A stretch of DNA of 48,169 nt from an uncultured Bacteroidota bacterium (GCA_903933805.1 CAIZLM010000220.1:1-48169); one strand, 5' to 3'; positions 39,609 through 48,020 are shown, counted from the stretch's first letter. Numbers and translations: made by a program. The notes: generated from the letters alone by a model not told the origin.

Positions 39609-40838
39609 CTAATGGATTTTGGAACGCACTGCATCCCATCGATCGAAAAAGGCAGGCACAGCGGTGCTGCACAAATCGGTGGAAGCATTAAATAGTATAC
39701 AAATACCGATATTGTCGCGGCGGTTGAACGCAATTTCACTCCGAAATCCATTGACATATCCACCGTGGTAGATGATGGTGTCATTGTTGTGGTGTAGTAC
39801 CCGCCATCCCATGGCGTAGGAGGCATCTTCTCGGTTGATCCACCGCGGAAAAGTTCTGCGTTCTTTGCCTGTCTGAACAACCGGAGAAAACACTTTTTCC
39901 AGGGTGTTTAAAGAGATAATTTCCGGTTTGTGACCCAGCAATAGTTTCAGCCATTCGCCCATATCAGCAATACTCGCATTCACGCCACCAGCTGCAGCGG
40001 CATTGTAGTAAGCCCGTGAAATGGTGTCACTGCGCCAGGTGTTGCCTATCCGAAAGTGGGGTAGGGCCTTGTCTTGGCAATTTTGCATAGACTGAAAGTC
40101 GCAGGAGGCGAAGCGCATTTTTGCTGGGGAGAGCACGTTTTCCTGCAACAGCTGTGGGTATGTTTTTTGTGTAGCGCCCTGCATAACCTCTTCAATAACG
40201 CAAAAAGCGGCGTTTTGATAGCTGAAAAAGACGCCTTCTTTCCCACTAATTGGCGCTTGGGGGAAATACTCTGCCACAATTTTTTTCGTGTCAAATCCGC
40301 GTTCGATTAGGTTGGTAAATGCGTGGTACGGCAAACCAGTGGTGTGAGACAGGAGGTGCCATAGTACCATTCTTTTGGCTTGATTATGATCGCGGAGGGT
40401 GAATGCTGGATAATAATGCTGAACGGGCTCATCCCAGTGCAACAGGCCTTTTTGCACCAAAATCCCTGTCAAAATACCGGCAAAGCCCTTGGACAAGGAG
40501 CCAATCCGAAAAACGGTATGAAGGTCAACGGAATCAGTGACGCCGATTTTTTTCACCCCAAACCCTTGTTGAAAAATGATGGAATCCCCCTTCACAACGA
40601 CAACAGCCGCACCGGGTGTTTGGGTAAGCGCCATGGAGGCTTCAAAGAATTGCCGATAATCCTTTAAAAACGCTTGCAATTCGGGGTCAGCGGGCGGCGA
40701 AGCATGGTGAACCGGGTTCACAGGCTTGGAAGCGACACCTTCAATACACCCATGTTGGCTAAATGCAAGTGCGAAAAGCCCCGAAAAAAAAGCCAATCGG
40801 GAAATTATTGTTGATACCGTGAAGTCAAATAATACCAT
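39609..40838 (-). CDS. Serine hydrolase of the beta-lactamase/DD-peptidase (class C-like) family
   Basis: 409 residues. A hydrophobic N terminus (about 10-27) is followed by Cys31; a lipoprotein or plain signal is possible. The catalytic SLSK motif (Ser114, Lys117), SYQN (the Tyr-x-Asn motif) near 208 and YHGG (the Lys/His-x-Gly motif) near 364 define the family. Members include AmpC, D-amino-acid peptidases and esterases; the HGG end motif suggests a peptidase or esterase rather than a true beta-lactamase. Start at MVLFDFTV (40838), as the upstream extension adds a hydrophilic stretch before the signal. Its 3' end converges on the lipoprotein gene. Confidence 0.85.
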   Translation of the reverse strand: MVLFDFTVSTIISRLAFFSGLFALAFSQHGCIEGVASKPVNPVHHASPPADPELQAFLKDYRQFFEASMALTQTPGAAVVVVKGDSIIFQQGFGVKKIGVTDSVDLHTVFRIGSLSKGFAGILTGILVQKGLLHWDEPVQHYYPAFTLRDHNQAKRMVLWHLLSHTTGLPYHAFTNLIERGFDTKKIVAEYFPQAPISGKEGVFFSYQNAAFCVIEEVMQGATQKTYPQLLQENVLSPAKMRFASCDFQSMQNCQDKALPHFRIGNTWRSDTISRAYYNAAAAGGVNASIADMGEWLKLLLGHKPEIISLNTLEKVFSPVVQTGKERRTFPRWINREDASYAMGWRVLHHNNDTIIYHGGYVNGFRSEIAFNRRDNIGICILFNASTDLCSTAVPAFFDRWDAVRSKIH

Positions 40839-40984
40839 TGAACGTGTTAGATTAATGAAATATTCAGCCAGAGCAGGCCACAATAGAATGTCCAAATTGG
40901 AACATTATTTTACAAACGCAACCAGTTGCGTACAAACAAGGCTTTCGGGCTATTATTCCAATCACTACATTTTATGCGCAGCAT

Positions 40985-41026
40985 AAAATAGACCTGTAAG
41001 GATTGGCACCTTACAGGTCTATTTTT
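40985..41026 (-). terminator. Terminator of the ftsB-sucD transcript
   Basis: Arms 40985-41000 and 41010-41025 are perfectly complementary over 16 nt (AAAATAGACCTGTAAG) with a 9-nt loop; T-rich ends on both strands. Repeat copy L lies between the sucD stop and this terminator. Confidence 0.8.
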
Positions 41027-41034
41027 AGACAACA

Positions 41035-41113
41035 GCAACTGGTTAGCGTGGTCGCGTCTGAGGCAAAAAAGTGGGTCTTTTTGGGCCAGACAGCGTGCCA
41101 CCTAACCAGCTAA
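41035..41113 (-). mobile_element. MITE-like element, short form (copy L), perfect 8-bp TSD
   Basis: 79 bp, ends GCAACTGGTTAG and CTAACCAGCTAA, flanked by perfect direct repeats AGACAACA at 41027-41034 and 41114-41121. It has inserted between the sucD stop and the terminator, so it is transcribed in the 3' end. Confidence 0.9.
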
Positions 41114-41147
41114 AGACAACAGTCATTTTTTTCGCTGAACAATTGGC

Positions 41148-42026
41148 TTAAGCTTCGCGCATCACCCGGGCCATGGTTGCCCCAATTTGGGCTGGCGATT
41201 CCACGACGACAATGCCGTTTTCTTCTAGGATGCGCATTTTGGCAGCGGCTGTATCATCGTCGCCGCCCACAATAGCGCCTGCATGGCCCATTTTGCGGCC
41301 TTTTGGCGCTGTTTGTCCGGCAATAAAACCTACAACGGGTTTTTTGTTGCCGTTGGCACGGACCCAACGTGCGGCTTCGGCTTCTAATCCGCCACCGATT
41401 TCGCCAATCATCACGATACCCAGTGTTTCAGGGTCATTCATAAACATTTCTACGGCTTCCCGGGTGGTTGTTCCGATGATGGGATCACCACCAATACCGA
41501 TGGCGGTTGAAATGCCCAAGCCTGCCTTGGCGATTTGATCCGCAGCTTCATACGTGAGGGTGCCTGATTTAGACACCAGCCCAATGGGCCCGCGTTTGAA
41601 CACAAAACCTGGCATGATGCCAACTTTGGCCTCGTCGGGTGTAATGATTCCGGGACAGTTGGGGCCAATGAGTATAACGCCCTTATCGGAAATATAAGCT
41701 TTTGCGCGCACCATATCCTGAATCGGGATACCTTCTGTGATGGCGACAATGACTTTTATGCCAGCAGCAGCAGCCTCTATGATTGCGTCAGCGGCAAAGC
41801 CAGGTGGTACAAAAATGATGGAGGTGTCGGCACCGGCTATTTTTACGGCATCTTCAACGGTGTTGAACACCGGTAGGTTTAGGTGGGTTTGACCGCCCTT
41901 GCCGGGGGTTACGCCACCCACCACATTGGTTCCGTAAGCGATCATTTGTTCGGCGTGGAAAGTTCCCTCTTTACCCGTGAAACCCTGTACGATGATTCTG
42001 GAATTTTTATTGACTAGGACAGACAT
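41148..42026 (-). CDS. sucD: Succinyl-CoA ligase, alpha subunit
   Basis: 292 residues. The ADP/GDP-forming ligase of the citric acid cycle makes succinate and ATP from succinyl-CoA. Motifs: [27 protein letters not shown], the CoA-binding EGIPIQDM and [10 protein letters not shown], the [11 protein letters not shown] loop and GHAGAIVGG with the phosphorylated histidine. The length is that of the family. Start at MSVLVNKNS (42026); the upstream extension has no family match. The beta subunit SucC is not adjacent. It lies 55 nt downstream of the FtsB/DivIC-like gene, so they are probably co-transcribed. Confidence 0.95.
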   Translation of the reverse strand: MSVLVNKNSRIIVQGFTGKEGTFHAEQMIAYGTNVVGGVTPGKGGQTHLNLPVFNTVEDAVKIAGADTSIIFVPPGFAADAIIEAAAAGIKVIVAITEGIPIQDMVRAKAYISDKGVILIGPNCPGIITPDEAKVGIMPGFVFKRGPIGLVSKSGTLTYEAADQIAKAGLGISTAIGIGGDPIIGTTTREAVEMFMNDPETLGIVMIGEIGGGLEAEAARWVRANGNKKPVVGFIAGQTAPKGRKMGHAGAIVGGDDDTAAAKMRILEENGIVVVESPAQIGATMARVMREA

Positions 42027-42081
42027 TAAAAGTGTTGCTTTATGTAAATGGAAAATATGACTTACTGATAGACAGGCAACT

Positions 42082-42399
42082 TTATTTTTCCGGATCCTTG
42101 ATGATGAATACATCTTCGTTGGGCCGTTTCATAAAGTAGTGTTCCCGTGCAAATTTTTCTTTGGTTGACTCAAAATCTTCGGCTTCTTCTTTGGCCTCTT
42201 TGATTTTTTCTTCATAGAACTGGCAGTCTTCTTGAAGCCGCTGTTGGGCCCTGTGGAGGCGGTATTGCGTCCATAAGCTGTGTCTGTCTAAAAAGATCAG
42301 GATAAAAAAAAAGACAAAAAGCGTTAGGTTATAGCGATTTTGAAGCGGTTTTGGCAGCCGCGTCCAAATAAACTGCCATGGATTGGATGAAAGCGCCAT
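42082..42399 (-). CDS. FtsB/DivIC-type septum formation initiator
   Basis: 105 residues, a bitopic membrane protein. One membrane helix at about 23-38 ([12 protein letters not shown]), then a coiled coil at about 44-82 rich in Glu and Lys, and a short tail with [16 protein letters not shown], the pattern of the DivIC/FtsB family. It acts in the division complex with FtsL and FtsQ. The start is [10 protein letters not shown] (42399), which follows an exact promoter box at 42421-42428. SucD is the next gene on the same strand. Confidence 0.85.
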   Translation of the reverse strand: MALSSNPWQFIWTRLPKPLQNRYNLTLFVFFFILIFLDRHSLWTQYRLHRAQQRLQEDCQFYEEKIKEAKEEAEDFESTKEKFAREHYFMKRPNEDVFIIKDPEK

Positions 42400-42420
42400 T
42401 GTGCCTTGTTTTTCGACCCT

Positions 42421-42428
42421 CAAAAGTA
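42421..42428 (-). promoter_or_regulatory. -7 promoter box for ftsB/divIC-like and sucD
   Basis: Reads TACTTTTG on the minus strand, an exact TAnnTTTG match, 21 nt upstream of the ATG at 42399. It excludes the TTG at 42423. Confidence 0.6.
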
Positions 42429-42538
42429 GCGTGTTTTCGGAGATTATACTTTGATTGGGGTGATTTGAATGTTACAAATGTGTGATTTTAAAAGGACACA
42501 TACCTTTAACGTTTAAAACCACCCTGTTTTGTCTTTAA

Positions 42539-42699
42539 GTCACTGGTTAGGTGGTCGCTTGTGATATAAAAAAGCGACCATTTTTTGCCAGGCGAAGCGG
42601 ATTTTTGCAGGCCATAGCAGCGCTACGGTCAAAATAATCTGGAAAGTATTGCGAAAATGGCACTTTTTTGGTCAGTTACATTGCCCCTGACCAACTTGC
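42539..42699 (-). mobile_element. MITE-like element, long form (copy M)
   Basis: 161 bp with diverged ends GTCACTGGTTAG and GACCAACTTGC. Flanks GTCTTTAA (42531-42538) and GTCAATAA (42700-42707) match at 6 of 8. The inner palindrome GCCATAGCAGCGCTACGGTC of the long form is kept. Confidence 0.85.
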
Positions 42700-42727
42700 G
42701 TCAATAACACGATTTTAACCATCGTTT

Positions 42728-43708
42728 TTACAAAACGGCGTATTGCAGGAGCAAAACGAATCCCAGTATGGTTGCGTGAAGCAATTCGGCGAATAAATTG
42801 CGCATGTTGTGCAGGGCCATCCCCAAGAAAATGCTGGCAGGTGTTACCGCCAGCAGAAATGCTTCCCAGCGCCACTCAGATCGAAACAATAGTACAGCGA
42901 CACCCACGAACATGGTCCAATACAACACGGTCACAAATTTCTGTCCTTGCATGGATTTGTTGCAGAAAAATGAGGCGTAATTCAACACAAAAAACAACAA
43001 TAGAAGGACCCAGAAAAGACAAGACAGTATAAATTTAGTGTTTATAAAGGCGTCAAATGAGCCCAGCCGAAAAATTTCACTCAAATGTCGCTGCCGAAAT
43101 ACGCCCCCGGAATCTTCCCAAAAATACCACAGCCAGCCCAAAAAAATCGGCACAAAAATGCCTAAAATAAAAGCAATTCTATCCTTTATCGTCCAACTGC
43201 GCATCACTGAAATCCCAAAATACACGGCAATGGTCAGGAGTAGCGCCTTGGGATAGAAAAGGCTGCCGACTGAAATCCAAAATGCAGTATCAAACACCAA
43301 AATGGATGATTTTGGCGATTTATACGTCTGGAAAACAGTCCGGAGGGCAGGTATTAAGCACGTGATAGCAACCAAGGGGCCAGAAAGAAATTGAAAATCG
43401 GGTAATACGCTGGCCATCAAAGCGTAGCACATGCCCGGCAGCCAGTTTCGGTCGTTCATAAGTCTCATGGAATCAACCAAACTGTTGACCAGGACCGCTT
43501 GAATAAAAACCAAAACAGTTGCCATGTACGAGGACCAAATGGGCTGATCTTTGGTCCACCCGAAAATCCTTTCGTACAGGAAACCTGCATCAGCCATGGG
43601 GGGCAGGGGTGTCAGGTGACCGGAAATGGCTGCAAAATGCAGCAGCCCAACATACAAGGCTAAGCCAATGGCGGAGGTAAATTGAATGTTGCGAAAGAAG
43701 AAGAGCAC
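42728..43708 (-). CDS. Polytopic membrane protein, DUF6427-like
   Basis: 326 residues with about nine to ten hydrophobic segments. It resembles the Bacteroidota DUF6427 family in overall shape: an N-terminal helix, a loop with DSMRLMNDRNWLPGMCYAL, then the PLVAITCLIPALRTVFQTYK and FDTAFWISVGSLFYPKALL helices, and RSEWRWEAFLLAVTPASIFLG near the C terminus. No function is known. The start is a GTG at 43708, the first in-frame start codon. It is alone on the minus strand, divergent from rfbC. Confidence 0.65.
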   Translation of the reverse strand: MLFFFRNIQFTSAIGLALYVGLLHFAAISGHLTPLPPMADAGFLYERIFGWTKDQPIWSSYMATVLVFIQAVLVNSLVDSMRLMNDRNWLPGMCYALMASVLPDFQFLSGPLVAITCLIPALRTVFQTYKSPKSSILVFDTAFWISVGSLFYPKALLLTIAVYFGISVMRSWTIKDRIAFILGIFVPIFLGWLWYFWEDSGGVFRQRHLSEIFRLGSFDAFINTKFILSCLFWVLLLLFFVLNYASFFCNKSMQGQKFVTVLYWTMFVGVAVLLFRSEWRWEAFLLAVTPASIFLGMALHNMRNLFAELLHATILGFVLLLQYAVL

Positions 43709-44037
43709 GACAGATGGTTTGAATACAGGCGTAAAGGTCGGAAATTGACAGCACTTTTTAGATTTCTTCTCGTGTACTGTGTCTGTCAGTAAATAAACAT
43801 ACGGTTTGCTGGCATATTTTTTCTGTTGTAGTATTGTTCGACAGATAAAGTGATCCGAATTTTTCTCGATTAAGCCTTATAATTCTGTCGCGCACGGCTC
43901 CCTTTTTTGTCTCAGACTCGACCAAATAACCAGTTAGGCGGTTTTTACATGCTTAGTTTCACACGTCAGCCCAATATTTTTCCTGTTCTTTGCGAAAATT
44001 GGTTCACGAATAGCTTTTCATTGAGCATAACTATAGA
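43709..44037. other. Intergenic region between the DUF6427-like gene and rfbC
   Basis: Carries the right half of a repeat copy (43890-43937) and two T-rich stretches; no exact TAnnTTTG box is seen. Both genes start outward from this space. No gene is visible inside. Confidence 0.55.
43890..43937 (+). repeat. Right half of a MITE-like element (copy N)
   Basis: CCCTTTTTTGTCTCAGACTC followed by GACCAAATAACCAGTTAG matches the right arm and end; the left arm is lost after GCGCACGGC. Confidence 0.7.
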
Positions 44038-44583
44038 ATGGCACTACTTGAAACACCCATTTCTGGTCTTTTTTTATTTGAACCCAAGGTTTTCGCCGAT
44101 GAGCGTGGGTATTTTTTTGAGAGTTACAACCAACGTACTTGGGAAGAAGCTGGCATAACGACTGTTTTTGTGCAAGACAATCAGGCGCGTTCTACCCGGG
44201 GCGTATTGCGGGGGCTTCACTACCAAGTGGGCGAGATGTCGCAGGCGAAGTTGGTGCGTGTGACAGAAGGGGAGGTGCTCGATGTCGCCGTTGATTTACG
44301 AGAAGAATCGCCCACATTTGGACAATCTTATGCGGTTTTACTCTCAGCGGAAAATAAACGCCAGTTGTTTGTTCCCCGCCGTTTTGCCCATGGCTATCTG
44401 GTAACAAGTCCAACGGCAGAATTCTTTTACAAATGCGACAACTATTATTCAAAAGCGCATGAAGGCGGCGTGCGGTTCGACGACCCAACATTGGCCATTG
44501 ATTGGCAATTTGATCTATCGGAGGTGTTGGTCTCTCAAAAAGATATGGTTTTGCCTCACTTTGGGCATCATAGACCGCTTTAA
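44038..44583 (+). CDS. rfbC: dTDP-4-dehydrorhamnose 3,5-epimerase
   Basis: 181 residues, cupin fold. It epimerises dTDP-4-keto-6-deoxyglucose on the way to dTDP-L-rhamnose for surface polysaccharides. Motifs: DERGYFFESY, the LRGLHYQ with the catalytic base His61, QAKLVRVTEGEVLDVAVDLR, VPRRFAHGYLV and EFFYKCDNYY with the catalytic tyrosine. Length and motif order are those of RmlC. The other rhamnose genes are not adjacent. RimM starts 57 nt later on the same strand and may be co-transcribed. Confidence 0.95.
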   Translation: MALLETPISGLFLFEPKVFADERGYFFESYNQRTWEEAGITTVFVQDNQARSTRGVLRGLHYQVGEMSQAKLVRVTEGEVLDVAVDLREESPTFGQSYAVLLSAENKRQLFVPRRFAHGYLVTSPTAEFFYKCDNYYSKAHEGGVRFDDPTLAIDWQFDLSEVLVSQKDMVLPHFGHHRPL

Positions 44584-44640
44584 CCATGGTAATTGCCCTT
44601 CTAAAACGTAACCAGTTACTCCAAAACACTTTACCATCGC

Positions 44641-45180
44641 ATGGCCATCAAGGAACAAGTTTTTGTCAACATCGGGCACACCAAAAGAGCCCACGGCCTG
44701 ACGGGCGAGATCAAAGTTTCCATTGAAGACCAGTATCTCGAAGATTTTCTAAAGAACGAGCGCATTTTCATCGCGGTTAAAAGTTCAAAAATTCCTTATT
44801 TTATTGCCAACGTGCGCGGAAAAGGAGAACTGATTGTTCAGCTGGAGGATGTGGTAGGCCGCGATGCCGCCCAAGTGTTGCAGTCCAAGGAGATTTTTTT
44901 ACGGGAACAAGACATCCTGCACGAGGAGGAACGTGAGTTGGAAGTGCCGGACGATTCCCTAGAATATGAGGGTCTTACTGGTTTTTTTATCCTAGATAAA
45001 ACCCTGGGAGAAATTGGCGTCATCAACGAGGTGCTCGAGATGCCCCAACAGGAGATGGCTTTTATGGTGTACAAAGGTCGCGAAGTGTTGGTTCCCCTCA
45101 ACAAACAACTGATAGTTGAAGTGGATGAAGAAAAGCGCATTGTACACATGGACCTGCCAGAGGGGTTACTGGATGTATAA
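44641..45180 (+). CDS. rimM: Ribosome maturation factor RimM
   Basis: 179 residues. It helps mature the 30S subunit head and binds S19. NIGHTKRAHGLTGEIKV at the N terminus and the PRC-barrel C-terminal half (LTGFFILDKTLGEIGVINEVLE, VYKGREVLVPLNKQLIVEVDEEKRIVHMDLPEGLLDV) are the two RimM domains. In many Bacteroidota it stands near rpsP and trmD, but neither is here; instead it follows rfbC. An exact 12-nt terminus-like sequence, GTAACCAGTTAC, lies 21 nt before its start. Confidence 0.95.
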   Translation: MAIKEQVFVNIGHTKRAHGLTGEIKVSIEDQYLEDFLKNERIFIAVKSSKIPYFIANVRGKGELIVQLEDVVGRDAAQVLQSKEIFLREQDILHEEERELEVPDDSLEYEGLTGFFILDKTLGEIGVINEVLEMPQQEMAFMVYKGREVLVPLNKQLIVEVDEEKRIVHMDLPEGLLDV

Positions 45181-45253
45181 CTGAATTGGGGGCTGAGTTG
45201 CGCATGATGGGTATTTTTTTGCTGAAAGCGGTCCCAGTAACAAGGTTTTTGCG

Positions 45254-45261
45254 TAAATTTG
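45254..45261 (+). promoter_or_regulatory. -7 promoter box for the symporter gene
   Basis: TAAATTTG fits TAnnTTTG and lies 39 nt before the ATG at 45301. Confidence 0.5.
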
Positions 45262-45300
45262 TGGCGAAACAAAACTTTTTGCCATTTTCTGGCTGTGTTT

Positions 45301-46815
45301 ATGGCGCATCTTACACCTTCCCTCGTATTGATTGTCTTGTTGCTCTACTTCGCCATGCTTGTTGGTGTGGCTTGGTTTACCGGTCGTAATGTAGGCAATG
45401 AGGGCTTTTTTTTGGCAAATAGAAAGGTGCCGTGGTGGGTGGTGGCGTACGCGATGATTGGTACCAGTATCAGCGGCGTTACCTTCATCAGCATTCCGGG
45501 TAAAGTAGGTGGTACAGGTTTAAACATGGCCTTCTCCTACATGCAAATGGTGATGGGGTACTTGGTTGGCTATTTGGTTATTGCCACGGTGTTGATGCCC
45601 ATGTATTACCGGATGAATCTCACGTCTATTTACGGGTATTTAGAGCAAAGATTTGGCTATTGGTCGTACAAAACAGGATCTGCTTTCTTTTTGCTTTCCC
45701 GCACCTTGGGTTCTGCGGCGCGCATGTTTCTCGCGGCCAGTGTGCTGCAAATGTTTGTTTTTGGCCCATTGGGTGTTCCTTTTCCCATCACCGTCACCTT
45801 GATGCTCGCGTTGATCTATGGATACACGTTTAAGGGGGGATTGAAAACCATCATTTGGACGGATACGATCATGACCACCTTTTTTCTGGCAGCACTGTTT
45901 TTTACGGTGATCAATATTGGGAAAGCACTGAATATGGGGCTTTGGGATATTGTTCCATCGATCACCAGCGGTCGGTATGGGCAGGTCTTCTTCTTTGATA
46001 ATTTCCTGAGCAACCCCAACCATTTTGTCAAGCAATTCATTGGAGGCGCCTTGGTGGCGATCACCATGACGGGACTTGACCAGGACCTGATGCAAAAAAA
46101 TCTCGCGTGTAAAGATATCCGGTCTGCGCAAAAAAACATGCTGGTTTTTTGCTTTTATTTGGTGATCATCAATTTTCTGTTTTTGGTGCTCGGTGCGCTG
46201 TTGTATCAGTATGCCGGCTCCATTGGCATTGAATTGCCGGCACGAACCGATTTGTTGTACCCACAAATTGCTTTTAACCACCTTGATACAGCTGCCGGGA
46301 TCTTCTTTATTTTGGGCCTTATTGCCAGTACATACTCCAGCAGCGACTCAGCCTTAACGGCATTGACCACCAGTTTTTGTATCGATTTTTTGAATTTTGA
46401 AAAGCAAAAACCTGGCGCATTTGATTACGACGATCAACGTTTGGCGCAAGCTAAAAAAATAGACGCTGTACAGCGTAAGCAAAGAACCTTTGTCCACCTG
46501 GCATTCTCACTGGCGTTTGTGCTGATTATTCTCGTGCTCAACGCCCTGAGCAACGATGCCGTGATCAACCTGATCTTCAAAATAGCGGGTTATACGTATG
46601 GCCCTTTGTTGGGGCTGTTCTCCTTTGGACTATTTACAGCTTGGTCGTTGCGCGACCGTTTTGTTCCAATTGTATGTGTATTGGCTCCTTTTCTGACGTT
46701 TCTTTTCGAGACGATGTGTAAACAGTGGATTGATGTTGGGTTCTTGACCATCCTGATCAATGGAATGTTCACAGCTTTTGGGTTGTGGTTAATTTCGTAC
46801 AAAGCAACATCGTAA
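45301..46815 (+). CDS. Sodium:solute symporter family transporter
   Basis: 504 residues with about 13 membrane helices. The SSS-family pattern is clear: a helix-1 start, GFFLANRKVPWWVVAYAMIGTSISGVTFI, the YGYLEQRFG loop, IWTDTIMTTFF, the long segment GGALVAITMTGLDQDLMQKNLACKD and LGLIASTYSSSDSALTALTTSF at the sodium site. Substrates in the family are sugars, amino acids, vitamins or sialic acid, and cannot be set here. Start at MAHLTPSLVL, consistent with the promoter box at 45254-45261; the earlier in-frame ATG at 45259 overlaps the box. Confidence 0.88.
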   Translation: MAHLTPSLVLIVLLLYFAMLVGVAWFTGRNVGNEGFFLANRKVPWWVVAYAMIGTSISGVTFISIPGKVGGTGLNMAFSYMQMVMGYLVGYLVIATVLMPMYYRMNLTSIYGYLEQRFGYWSYKTGSAFFLLSRTLGSAARMFLAASVLQMFVFGPLGVPFPITVTLMLALIYGYTFKGGLKTIIWTDTIMTTFFLAALFFTVINIGKALNMGLWDIVPSITSGRYGQVFFFDNFLSNPNHFVKQFIGGALVAITMTGLDQDLMQKNLACKDIRSAQKNMLVFCFYLVIINFLFLVLGALLYQYAGSIGIELPARTDLLYPQIAFNHLDTAAGIFFILGLIASTYSSSDSALTALTTSFCIDFLNFEKQKPGAFDYDDQRLAQAKKIDAVQRKQRTFVHLAFSLAFVLIILVLNALSNDAVINLIFKIAGYTYGPLLGLFSFGLFTAWSLRDRFVPIVCVLAPFLTFLFETMCKQWIDVGFLTILINGMFTAFGLWLISYKATS

Positions 46816-46857
46816 CATTGTCACTGGGTTGTGGGCACTCTTTTAGACAAAATTAAC

Positions 46858-46865
46858 TATTTTTG
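46858..46865 (+). promoter_or_regulatory. -7 box adjoining repeat copy P
   Basis: TATTTTTG fits TAnnTTTG; its last base is the first base of copy P. If active, it would transcribe the whole element into the leader of the gene at 47112. Confidence 0.4.
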
Positions 46866-47025
46866 TAGGTGGTTGGTTGACACGCTGTCTGACCCAAAAA
46901 GGCCCGGTTTCCACCATACTTCGCAGGTTTTTTTGACAGTAACGAGGCTATGGCCTGCAAAAATCTACTTCGTCTGACAAAGAATGACCACTTTTTTATC
47001 TCAGATGCGACCACTTCACCAGTTA
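46865..47025 (+). mobile_element. MITE-like element, long form (copy P)
   Basis: 161 bp, with a diverged left end (GTAGGTGGTTGGTTGACACG) and a right end TTCACCAGTTAT. The long-form core is present (inner palindrome around GTAACGAGGCTATGGCC). Its flanking 8-mers match poorly, so the duplication has decayed. It lies between the symporter gene and the PorV-like gene. Confidence 0.82.
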
Positions 47026-47111
47026 TTTGTTAACTTCGTAAATGGTTGGCTGGCATGCCAACGTAATTTTTCAACAAATTAACCCTGCTTTGCGCACCAA
47101 ACCCCTTCACC

Positions 47112-47939
47112 ATGCGCTATTTGCTACTGTTTTATTTTTTGGCTGTTTCAGCCACCATGAATGCGCAGGTTTTCATGCGACCATTTGACAACGCCGCGGC
47201 CATGGGCATGGGCGGTGCAAACATCGCGATGCCTGATTTCTCTGCCGGGCTTTCCAATGACGGTCAGCTTGGCTTGGGACGTGATTTTTTGGTGATGGCT
47301 GGGAGTTCTATACCCTATAGCCTTACCGGTTGGCAAACGGCCTTTGTTCAAGGTGTATTTGGCCTTGACAAGTCGAGTGGGGTAGGGCTAGGGGTTTTCT
47401 ACAATGGGACTGATTTGTATGCAGAGCAGCGGTTTGAGGGTTCTTATGGAAGGCGGCTTGGCGATAAATTTTTCTTGGGCGGCGCATTGGATGTGTTCCA
47501 CAACAGCGCCAGGGAATACGGTTCCAGCACGGCTGTATCCCTGGGTATTAGCTTGCTTGCGCAGGTGCTGCCACAGGTTTGGATGGGCATGAAAATTCAA
47601 AATCCATTTCAACAAAGGATGGGCGCAGATCCCATACCAACCATTTTTCGCGTTGGCGCCTGCTGGAAACCTACGGAGATATTTCTCATGGCCTTAGAAA
47701 CCGAGAAGGACCTCGACCGTCCGACTCAAGTGAAAATGGGTGTTGAATACCGCCCGATGTCCGCGCTGGCTATTCGTGCGGGCACCCGCGCGGGAAAAGT
47801 AGCCCGAATGTCCTTTGGCGTCGGTCTTCGATTAAAACACGGCATCTCCATCGACGTTGGGTCTGAATGGCACCCAACGCTGGGCGTAACACCCGCCGCT
47901 TCGGTTTTGTGGCACAAAAAGCGCTTTAAAACATTGTAA
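47112..47939 (+). CDS. PorV/PorQ-like outer-membrane beta-barrel protein
   Basis: 275 residues. Signal peptide 1-19 (ending MNAQ). The mature part begins with AAAMGMGGANIAMPD, the start pattern seen in PorV/PorQ and FadL-like barrels of Bacteroidota, and continues as alternating amphipathic strands with repeated glycine and aromatic residues (GVGLGVFYNGTDLYAEQRFEGSYGRRLGDKFFLGGALDVFHN). PorV acts as a shuttle for type IX cargo; this protein is shorter than PorV (about 380 residues), so PorQ or a general barrel is as likely. A type IX cargo protease is encoded at 10.8-12.6 kb. Confidence 0.65.
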   Translation: MRYLLLFYFLAVSATMNAQVFMRPFDNAAAMGMGGANIAMPDFSAGLSNDGQLGLGRDFLVMAGSSIPYSLTGWQTAFVQGVFGLDKSSGVGLGVFYNGTDLYAEQRFEGSYGRRLGDKFFLGGALDVFHNSAREYGSSTAVSLGISLLAQVLPQVWMGMKIQNPFQQRMGADPIPTIFRVGACWKPTEIFLMALETEKDLDRPTQVKMGVEYRPMSALAIRAGTRAGKVARMSFGVGLRLKHGISIDVGSEWHPTLGVTPAASVLWHKKRFKTL

Positions 47940-47942
47940 AAC

Positions 47943-48020
47943 GTAACGACTCGGGTGACACGTAGTCCGTCCAAAAATGGTCACTTTTTTGTCTCAGACG
48001 CGACCACGCTAACCAGTTAT
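47943..48020 (+). mobile_element. MITE-like element, short form (copy Q)
   Basis: 78 bp with a diverged left end GTAACGACTCGGGTG and an intact right half (TTTTTTGTCTCAGACGCGAC and GCTAACCAGTTAT). Flanks TGTAAAAC (47935-47942) and ATTAAAAC (48021-48028) match at 6 of 8. Confidence 0.85.

Larger units (their letters stand above)
40839..41147. other. Intergenic region between the serine hydrolase and sucD
   Basis: From left: upstream region of the hydrolase gene with an imperfect palindrome TCCAAATTGGA near 40890, the sucD terminator (40985-41026), and repeat copy L (41035-41113). No gene seen. Confidence 0.65.
42400..42727. other. Intergenic region between ftsB/divIC-like and the DUF6427-like gene
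   Basis: Holds the promoter of the FtsB/DivIC-like gene and the long repeat copy M (42539-42699). The remainder (42429-42538) shows no gene or terminator. Confidence 0.65.

Noticed and set aside
40917-40929. GCAACCAGTTGC resembling an element terminus.
   Set aside because: A 12-bp near-palindrome without any inner element sequence; could be chance.
44608-44619. GTAACCAGTTAC upstream of rimM, identical to part of the element end.
   Set aside because: No further arm sequence on either side, so a solo terminus cannot be told from chance.
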